Origin: Chloroflexota bacterium | GTDB lineage: Bacteria > Chloroflexota > Anaerolineae > Anaerolineales > Villigracilaceae | DNA length: 60,636 nucleotides | Reading direction: 5' to 3' | NCBI GenBank assembly: GCA_023459215.1 | Contig: JAEWVF010000082.1 | Span: 1 to 60,636, forward strand | Shown here: positions 54,670 through 60,636 of the stretch, piece by piece | How the letters are laid out: each line of letters begins with the position of its first letter | Position numbering within the stretch: the stretch's first letter is position 1 | Position numbers and translations under genes: made by a program | The notes under the pieces: generated by a model | Told to the model about the DNA's origin: nothing | The model's input: the letters and a program-made list of their open reading frames with translations, nothing else | Databases searched by the model: none

Positions 54670-55905
54670 ATGGCAAAAGACCTTTACCCCAATAAAAATG
54701 ATTTGCAACAGTTTGTCGATGCCCGCTATCGCACCGCCTGGATATGGCAGACTCTCTTCCTGGCTGCCCTGCTGATTGCCATCCTGACGCTCTCTGCCCT
54801 GGTGCTAAACGTTGTCGATGGCGCATTTGGCTATGTGGCTTACGAGTTTAAAAAAGACCCGGCGCTGGTCAGTGAAAAAGCCATTGATGCGCTCAATCAA
54901 GAAGAATTAATCGCCTTGCTCAAGGAAAATCTCTCGCGCGGCGCTTACAACAAACTCAATAACGAAAAAGCGATGGAAAGCCGCGGCGAAAGTGAGCTTT
55001 ACGGGCTGGTCATCGAACGAATTATTCAGGTCAAAACCCTGAAAACTTATCCGCTGTTCGAGTCAATCTTCAACAAAACCGTTATCGAAAACGAAGTTGC
55101 CGAAAAATTTCCCGGCGCCCGGCTGGAATTTCGCTCCTGGCTCACACCCGCCTTCCTGACCACCCCCATGTCGAGCCGGGCCGAATTTGCCGGGGTTCGC
55201 ACCGCCCTGTTCGGCAGCCTGTGGATGGTCGGCCTGGCAATCGCCTTCGCCTTGCCGGTCGGTGTTGGCGCGGCCATCTACTTGCAGGAATATGCCAGCA
55301 AGAAAAGCCTGGTGAATAAAATCATCCAAACCAACATCAACAACCTGGCGGGTGTGCCATCCATCGTCTATGGGATGCTCGGCCTGGCAATCTTTGTGCG
55401 TGCCCTGGAAGCCCTGACCAGCGGAGCCTTGTTCGGCGTGACCGACTCAAATGGCCGCACCATCCTTTCAGCCGGCCTGACCATGGGCATCCTGGTGCTG
55501 CCGCTGGTCATCATCAACGCCCAGGAGGCCATCAAGGCCGTGCCGGATTCGATCCGCCAGGCGGCTTTCGGGGTGGGCGCAACTCGCTGGCAAACCGTTT
55601 GGAGTCATGTCTTGCCAAACGCCCTGCCCGGCATTTTGACCGGCAGCATCCTGGCCATGTCCCGCGCGGTTGGCGAAACCGCCCCGCTGATTATCGTCGG
55701 CGCGTCGACCTTCATCAGTGTTGATCCAAGCGGCCCATTCAGCAAGTTTACCGCCCTGCCCATCCAAATTTACCAGTGGACAGCCCGCGCCCAAACCGAA
55801 TTCCACGCCATTGCCGCCGCGGCAATCATTGTCTTGCTTATCCTGTTGCTCACCCTGAACGCAACAGCCATCCTGCTAAGAAACCGCTTCCAGCGAAGAT
55901 ATTAA
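54670..55905 (+). CDS. pstA: Phosphate ABC transporter permease PstA, with enlarged loop
   Basis: A 411-residue protein against about 280-300 in typical PstA. The core is intact: ALPVGVGAAIYLQEYA, NNLAGVPSIVYGMLGLAIFV, the EAA loop SIRQAAFGVGATRWQTVWSHVLPNALPGI and MSRAVGETAPLIIVGA. The excess is a hydrophilic segment of about 120 residues after the first helix (about 55-175), probably outside the membrane, rich in Glu/Lys/Leu. It may contact the double-domain PstS, but that is only a guess. It is followed by pstB after 17 bases. Confidence 0.92.
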   Translation: MAKDLYPNKNDLQQFVDARYRTAWIWQTLFLAALLIAILTLSALVLNVVDGAFGYVAYEFKKDPALVSEKAIDALNQEELIALLKENLSRGAYNKLNNEKAMESRGESELYGLVIERIIQVKTLKTYPLFESIFNKTVIENEVAEKFPGARLEFRSWLTPAFLTTPMSSRAEFAGVRTALFGSLWMVGLAIAFALPVGVGAAIYLQEYASKKSLVNKIIQTNINNLAGVPSIVYGMLGLAIFVRALEALTSGALFGVTDSNGRTILSAGLTMGILVLPLVIINAQEAIKAVPDSIRQAAFGVGATRWQTVWSHVLPNALPGILTGSILAMSRAVGETAPLIIVGASTFISVDPSGPFSKFTALPIQIYQWTARAQTEFHAIAAAAIIVLLILLLTLNATAILLRNRFQRRY

Positions 55906-55922
55906 AAGCAAAAGAGAAAAAC

Positions 55923-56708
<786 letters not shown>

Positions 56709-56716
56709 GGAGAACG

Positions 56717-57163
56717 ATGAAACCTAAATTCCTGTTCCTTTGCACCGGAAATTCGGCGCGCAGCCAGATGGGCGAAGCCTTCCTGCGCGCCTACGCCGGG
56801 GAGCATTTTGATGTCTTTAGCGCAGGCCTGGAACCCAAAGGAGAGATACTGCCCGTCATCCAGACCGTGATGAGCGAGGTGGGTCTCTCGCTTGAAAAGC
56901 AATATTCCAAAAGCGTAAACGAATATCTCGGCAAAATGACCTTTGCCTATACGGTCACCGTTTGCGGTGGCGCCGAAGAAAAGTGCCCGCGAGTCTTCTT
57001 GAGCATGGGCAAACACCTGTTCTGGCCGTTCGAAGACCCGGCCGCCCTGACCGGCACACAGGAGGAAATCCTGGCCGGCGCACGCACTATCCGCGATCAA
57101 ATGGATCAAAAAATTCAGGATTGGCTGGCCGAACAAGGTATTGCGCCAGCAAAAATCGCATAA
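56717..57163 (+). CDS. arsC: Thioredoxin-type arsenate reductase (low-MW phosphatase family)
   Basis: A 148-residue protein of the LMW-PTPase/ArsC family. The P-loop is C10-T-G-N-S-A-R-S, with a C-terminal redox pair in VCGGAEEKCPR (C82 and C89) and a catalytic Asp in PFEDPAAL. These three cysteines define the thioredoxin-coupled arsenate reductase. It reduces arsenate to arsenite. It sits between pstB and phoU, 8 bases after pstB with an AAGGAG site, so arsenate that enters through the phosphate transporter can be handled at once. No arsenite efflux gene is in the window. Confidence 0.9.
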   Translation: MKPKFLFLCTGNSARSQMGEAFLRAYAGEHFDVFSAGLEPKGEILPVIQTVMSEVGLSLEKQYSKSVNEYLGKMTFAYTVTVCGGAEEKCPRVFLSMGKHLFWPFEDPAALTGTQEEILAGARTIRDQMDQKIQDWLAEQGIAPAKIA

Positions 57164-57206
57164 TCGGGTAAAATTACATCCTTACATCACAAGGAAGAAG
57201 GTTCTC

Positions 57207-57884
57207 ATGGCTATTCGCAAAACATTTGACCACGAAATCCAGCAGGCGAAAGATGAAATCCTTTTGCTCGGCAGTATGGTCGAAGAAGCCGTTATCGCAT
57301 CGATGGATGCCCTGAAGAAACGCGACCTGCCGGCTTCAGAGGCCATCTACGAAAAAGACCAGAAGATTAACGAAAAACGTTTTGAAATCGAAAACAAGGT
57401 TATGATTTTGATCGCAACCCAGCAACCGATGGCCGGTGATCTGCGTTTACTGGCTTCCATGCTCGATATCGCCTCCGAACTGGAACGCATGGGAGACTAC
57501 GCGAAAGGAATCGCCACGATTAACCTGCGCATGGGCGATCTGCCGCACCTCAAGCCACTCATCGATCTGCCGCGCATGGCCGAAAAAGCAACCGATATGC
57601 TCCACCGCGCCCTGACCGCTTTTGTCATGGTCGATGCGGATACGGCCCGCGACATTCCCCTCGAAGATGACGAAGTGGACGCGCTCTATAACCAGATTTA
57701 CCGCGAATTAATGACCTTTATCATCCAGGACCCAAGCACCATCGAAAGAGCCAATTTCCTGCTGTGGGCAGCCCATAACCTGGAGCGTATGGCTGACCGC
57801 GTTACTAATATCTGCGAAAGAACCATATTTGTTGCCACCGGACAGATCAAGGAATTTCGCGGCACCGATGATGAACACCAATAA
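57207..57884 (+). CDS. phoU: Phosphate signalling protein PhoU
   Basis: A 225-residue helical protein with two PhoU repeats. FDHEIQQAKDEILLLGSMVEEAVIASMDALKKRD and the metal-binding PMAGDLRLLASMLDIASELERMGDYAKGIA lie in the first, and RANFLLWAAHNLERMADRVTNICERTIFV in the second. It links PstSCAB to the PhoR/PhoB-type sensor and prevents Pho activation when phosphate is plentiful. No sensor kinase is present in the window. The ATG at 57207 follows AAGGAAGAAGG. Confidence 0.95.
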   Translation: MAIRKTFDHEIQQAKDEILLLGSMVEEAVIASMDALKKRDLPASEAIYEKDQKINEKRFEIENKVMILIATQQPMAGDLRLLASMLDIASELERMGDYAKGIATINLRMGDLPHLKPLIDLPRMAEKATDMLHRALTAFVMVDADTARDIPLEDDEVDALYNQIYRELMTFIIQDPSTIERANFLLWAAHNLERMADRVTNICERTIFVATGQIKEFRGTDDEHQ

Positions 57885-57898
57885 TGAGCAAAAATAAG

Positions 57899-57927
57899 TT
57901 GACGAAAATTCTATCAACGAGTACAAT
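57899..57927 (+). promoter_or_regulatory. his operon promoter
   Basis: TTGACG (57899-57904), 17 bases, TACAAT (57922-57927). Transcription is predicted to start at 57934-57935, that is, at the A of the leader ATG. Confidence 0.75.
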
Positions 57928-57934
57928 GCAGCCC

Positions 57935-58006
57935 ATGTTGAAACTGACCTACACTCTGCACCATCATCATCTCAACTTCCCCCTGCCTGACCAGAGCGCA
58001 GGTTAG
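57935..58006 (+). CDS. hisL: Histidine operon leader peptide (four His codons)
   Basis: A 23-codon ORF reading MLKLTYTLHHHHLNFPLPDQ then SAG. Codons 9-12 (57959-57970) are CAC CAT CAT CAT. It lies between a near-consensus promoter and an intrinsic terminator just before hisG, as in classical his attenuation. Its ATG coincides with the predicted transcript start and no ribosome site is present, so it is probably leaderless. The run of four His codons plus the alternative RNA pairings make this a confident call although no homologue could be searched. Confidence 0.9.
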   Translation: MLKLTYTLHHHHLNFPLPDQSAG

Positions 58007-58064
58007 TTTCGTTTACTAACCGAATGAGTTTCCAAAGCCCTTGGTCAGAGACCAGGGGTTTTTT
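57987..58064 (+). promoter_or_regulatory. his attenuator: antiterminator and terminator
   Basis: The terminator stem pairs 58038-58046 with 58050-58058 (one G-U) and is followed by six Ts. CTGACCAG at 57987-57994 can pair with 58041-58048 (one G-U), which removes the left arm, giving an antiterminator when the ribosome stalls at the His codons. A GGTTAG/CTAACC hairpin (58001-58006 with 58016-58021) lies between. Confidence 0.8.
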
Positions 58065-58119
58065 ATTTTGCGATAACCGGCAAGCCATTTCGCATACAAA
58101 ATCAAAATGTTGAGGTTCC

Positions 58120-59124
58120 ATGTCCCGTCCAATTCGCCTGTCCCTGCCATCCAAAGGCCGCCTGTCCGAAGATTCAATCGCCTTCCTGGCTGCATGTGGC
58201 TTCAGCATCTACAAGCCCAATCCGCGCCAATATGAAGCCAGCATCCCTTCCTTGCCCGGCGTCAGCGTGCTCTTCCAGCGTCCAACCGACATTGTCATTT
58301 CTGTGCGAAACGGATCGGTGGATTTCGGCATCACCGGGCTGGATGTGCTGACCGAGCATGGCGGCCCCAACGGAGCGATCCTGCCGATCCACACCGCGCT
58401 CGGGTTTGGCTCCTGCACCCTGAACGTTATCGTCCCTGAAATCTGGGAGGATGTGAACGACATGAACGACCTGCAACGCAAGCAGACCGGGATGGGCCGT
58501 CCGCTGCGCGTGGCAACCAAATTCCCCAACGCCGCCGCCCCCTTCTTCGCTGAAAAAGGTCTCAGCAATGTGACCTTCATCGAAGCCGAAGGCACCCTCG
58601 AAATTGCTCCTACCATCGGCTATGCCGACCTGATCACCGACCTGGTCTCCAGCGGACAAACCCTACGCGACAACCGCCTGAAACTGCTCACGGATGGGCA
58701 GATTCTGGCCTCGCAGGCTGTTCTGGTGGCCAATCGCGCCGCGCTCAAAGAGAATTCTGCTGTTCTTGCCATCGCCCGTCAGCTATTGGAACTGATCGAA
58801 GCCTACCAGCGCGCCCAGAACAACGTCTCGATTTTCGCCAACATGCGCGGAGAAAGCCCCGAGGCCATCGCCGCCAAAGTATTTTCACAAAAAACCATCG
58901 GCGGTTTGAACGGGCCGACCATCAGCAACATCATCCGCAAGGATGGCGAACCAAACTGGTACGCCCTGCACATCGTCGTCCACCGCGACGAACTGTTCGC
59001 CGCCATTAACGAACTGCGCGCCGTTGGTGGCAGCGGCGTGGTGGTCGCGCCAGTAACCTATATTTTTGAAGAAGAGCCGCCGAGATATAAAGCCATGCTG
59101 GTTGCGCTAGAAAGTGGAAAGTAG
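58120..59124 (+). CDS. hisG: ATP phosphoribosyltransferase, long form
   Basis: A 334-residue HisG with the catalytic core (LSLPSKGRLSEDSIAFLAACGF, DFGITGLDVLTEHG, RVATKFPNAAAPFFAEKG, EGTLEIAPTIGYADLITDLVSSGQTL) and a C-terminal ACT-like domain (ISNIIRKDGEPNWYALHIVVHRDELFAAINELRAVGGSGVVVAPVTYIF) that binds histidine. This long form is self-sufficient, without HisZ. It starts histidine synthesis. The last residues ESGK and the stop codon are coded by a repeat that also ends hisD. It is the first structural gene after the his attenuator. Confidence 0.94.
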   Translation: MSRPIRLSLPSKGRLSEDSIAFLAACGFSIYKPNPRQYEASIPSLPGVSVLFQRPTDIVISVRNGSVDFGITGLDVLTEHGGPNGAILPIHTALGFGSCTLNVIVPEIWEDVNDMNDLQRKQTGMGRPLRVATKFPNAAAPFFAEKGLSNVTFIEAEGTLEIAPTIGYADLITDLVSSGQTLRDNRLKLLTDGQILASQAVLVANRAALKENSAVLAIARQLLELIEAYQRAQNNVSIFANMRGESPEAIAAKVFSQKTIGGLNGPTISNIIRKDGEPNWYALHIVVHRDELFAAINELRAVGGSGVVVAPVTYIFEEEPPRYKAMLVALESGK

Positions 59125-59149
59125 AAACCTCCACTATCTACTTTCCATG
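59108..59149 (+). repeat. GAAAGTAGAAA palindromic element at the end of hisG
   Basis: The left arm TAGAAAGTGGAAAGTAGAAA (59108-59127) holds the hisG stop; the complementary right arm (ATCTACTTTCC) ends in an ATG that is in frame with hisD. The same left arm lies at the hisD end (60531-60550). Confidence 0.85.
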
Positions 59150-59167
59150 TTGATCAAGGAGCCATTT

Positions 59168-60547
59168 ATGTTAAAAATTTATTCTGTCCCCGAAGCCCGT
59201 CAATCCATCCTGAAACGCATTCCTCCCGATGAAACCGAGGTGCCACCGGTTGTCCTCGACCGCATCGCGGCCACCTTTGGCGAGAAAATCTCGGCTGAAG
59301 AGGCTGTGCGCCGTATTTTGCGTGACATCCGCAGCCGGGGCGATGCCGCCCTGCGCGAATGGAGCACCAAACTGGATGGTTTTCCCGCCAATGCGCCGAT
59401 TCGCGTTCCTGCTGAGGCGCTGACGGCGGCATTGGCAGCCCTCGGCCCCGAAACGCGCGAGGCGCTCGAAGTGGCCGCCGACCGCATCCGCGAGTTTTAC
59501 CGCCGCCAGCCGCTCACCAGTTGGTTCACCAACGACCTGGGCGGCACGCTCGGCCAGTTCATCCGCCCGCACAGCCGCGTCGGTCTCTACGTTCCCGGCG
59601 GAACGGCCCCGCTGCCTTCATCCGTGCTCATGTCCGCGATTCCGGCGCAGGTGGCGGGGGTGAAAGATATTGTTGTGGTCACCCCTCCACAAAGACAAGT
59701 AACGAGTAACGAGAAACAAGGGGAACTCATTTCTCCTAACTCTTCTCTCGTTTCTCCTGTTATCCTCGCCGCCTGCGCCCTGGTCGGCGTGACTGAAGTC
59801 TATGCCATGGGTGGCGCGCAGGCCATCGCTGCGCTGGCCTACGGCACTGAATCGGTTCCAGCCGTCGATAAAATCTTTGGCCCTGGCAACCTATTCGTGA
59901 CCCTCGCCAAGCGCCAGGTCTTTGGCGCAGTCGGCATCGACGGGCTGGCTGGCCCGACCGAAACGGTTGTTATCGCCGACGACACGGCCAAACCCGCCTG
60001 GGTCGCCGCTGACCTGCTGGCACAGGCCGAGCATGATGTGCTCGCCAGCGCCATCCTGCTGACCCCCTCGCGCGAACTGGCTGAAAAAGTCCAGGTGGAA
60101 GTGGGCTGCCAGATGGAAACCCTGCCGCGGAATGAGATCCTGGCCCAGTCGATCCCCAACAACAGCGGCATTGTGCTGACCAAAGACCTCGATGAGGCCG
60201 CCGCGCTGAACAACGCTTACGCGCCCGAGCATCTCTGCCTGGCTGTGGCCGATCCCTGGGCTTTGAGTGAAAAAATCACCAACGCCGGCGGCATTTTTAT
60301 GGGCGAGCACTCCTTCGAGGTACTCGGCGATTACGTCGCCGGGCCGAGTCACGTCATGCCTACCGGCGGCAGCGCCCGCTTCGCCTCGCCGCTCAACGTC
60401 TGGGATTTTGTCCACATCGTCAGCCTGATCGCCCTCAACCCGGCTACCACCGCCCAGATTGCCCCGCTGGCCGCCCGCATCGCCCGCGCCGAAGGCCTCG
60501 AGGCGCACGCGAGGTCGGCGGATTGCCGGGTAGAAAGTGGAAAGTAG
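59168..60547 (+). CDS. hisD: Histidinol dehydrogenase, with in-frame insertion
   Basis: A 459-residue enzyme (family about 430) that oxidises histidinol to histidine in two NAD-dependent steps. Visible are VGLYVPGGTAPLPSSVLMSAIPAQVAGV, MGGAQAIAALAYGTESVPAVDKIFGPGN, GLAGPTETVVIAD, QAEHD and MPTGGSARF...LNVWDF, carrying the Zn ligands and catalytic His/Glu. Between TPP and VILAACALVG, residues about 175-197 are foreign-looking (SNEKQGELISPNSSLVSP) and coded by a repeat. The end RVESGK and the stop also come from a repeat. The ATG at 59168 has AAGGAG upstream. Confidence 0.94.
   Translation: MLKIYSVPEARQSILKRIPPDETEVPPVVLDRIAATFGEKISAEEAVRRILRDIRSRGDAALREWSTKLDGFPANAPIRVPAEALTAALAALGPETREALEVAADRIREFYRRQPLTSWFTNDLGGTLGQFIRPHSRVGLYVPGGTAPLPSSVLMSAIPAQVAGVKDIVVVTPPQRQVTSNEKQGELISPNSSLVSPVILAACALVGVTEVYAMGGAQAIAALAYGTESVPAVDKIFGPGNLFVTLAKRQVFGAVGIDGLAGPTETVVIADDTAKPAWVAADLLAQAEHDVLASAILLTPSRELAEKVQVEVGCQMETLPRNEILAQSIPNNSGIVLTKDLDEAAALNNAYAPEHLCLAVADPWALSEKITNAGGIFMGEHSFEVLGDYVAGPSHVMPTGGSARFASPLNVWDFVHIVSLIALNPATTAQIAPLAARIARAEGLEAHARSADCRVESGK
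59698..59758 (+). repeat. Repetitive element inserted inside hisD
   Basis: Direct repeats of GTAACGAG followed by GAGAAAC, then complementary-type TTTCTCC/CTCTCGTTTCTCC on the right (for example 59711-59717 with 59750-59756). In frame, with no stop. The surrounding HisD sequence is continuous without it. Confidence 0.7.
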
Positions 60548-60571
60548 AAAGCCCACTTTCTACTTTCTATG
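60531..60571 (+). repeat. GAAAGTAGAAA palindromic element at the hisD-hisC junction
   Basis: The left arm is identical over 20 bases to 59108-59127 and contains the hisD stop. The right arm ACTTTCTACTTTCTATG ends in the possible ATG of the next gene. Confidence 0.85.
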
Positions 60572-60636
60572 CTGCCTATGAACCCGATTACCCTGCCAAC
60601 TCACATCGCCAATTTACCGCCCTATACGCCGATTGA
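60569..60636 (+). CDS. hisC: Start of a histidinol-phosphate aminotransferase-like gene
   Basis: An open frame from ATG 60569 (or ATG 60578, three codons on) to the window end gives MLPMNPITLPTHIANLPPYT then PI. The IANLPPYTP segment looks like the N-terminal active-site lid of HisC, and hisC commonly follows hisD. With only 22 residues visible the call rests mainly on position. The first ATG lies in the repeat; the second is a likely alternative. The gene continues beyond the window. Confidence 0.55.
   Translation, partial: MLPMNPITLPTHIANLPPYTPI

Overview
The window looks like part of the chromosome of a Chloroflexota bacterium, most likely class Anaerolineae. This is an inference from gene content and style: lipoproteins with NBR1-type Ig-like, CAP and LysM domains behind Thr/Pro/Ala-rich linkers, a single-polypeptide pyruvate:ferredoxin oxidoreductase paired with a dihydroorotate-dehydrogenase-like protein, isoleucine made through citramalate, and moderately GC-rich DNA. 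No rRNA, tRNA, CRISPR array, transposase or phage gene was seen.

Layout. 1-1934: end of recJ, a PHP-domain protein and an orphan ABC permease. 2036-5375: feoABC on the minus strand, divergent from a DtxR/MntR-type regulator. 5404-20665: a long amino-acid cluster, two tandem attenuators then ilvD-ilvB-ilvN-ilvC-leuA-small ORF-leuC-leuD-cimA-leuB-ilvE-tyrA-pheA. It encodes nearly all of Val/Leu/Ile synthesis plus the last steps to Tyr and Phe. 20664-27888: carA and carB, separated by a glycosidase-like lipoprotein gene, with a convergent carbamate kinase. 28000-33817: a CAP lipoprotein, a VOC protein, a cNMP/PP2C regulator, D-cysteine desulfhydrase and a polyamine operon (speD, speE and a second divergent speD-like gene). 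33895-46472: secG, a peptide-binding protein, an M20 peptidase, a YqhQ-like protein, an exonuclease-WYL fusion, an aminotransferase with its own leader, envelope proteins, a frameshifted 3-methyladenine glycosylase, fabI, bactofilin and a NUDIX hydrolase. 46642-51228: nifJ and a DHOD-like gene. 51302-57884: a phosphate regulon (pstS with a duplicated binding domain, pstC, pstA, pstB, arsC, phoU). 57899-60636: the start of a his operon (attenuator, hisG, hisD, start of hisC).

Two themes stand out. First, short leader ORFs lie between strong sigma70-like promoters and intrinsic terminators. The his leader has four consecutive His codons. The two ilv leaders are packed with Leu/Ile/Val codons and their RNA can form alternative antiterminator pairings. 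In four places (ilv, his, the aminotransferase and possibly car) the ATG lies only 8-10 bases after the -10 box, so these leaders are predicted to be leaderless. Second, short palindromic or repetitive elements fill the spacers of the biosynthetic operons. Some appear inside coding regions in frame (carA twice, hisD, perhaps carB), and one family supplies the stop codons of both hisG and hisD. All coordinates and pairings were read by eye; transcription starts and functions are predictions.
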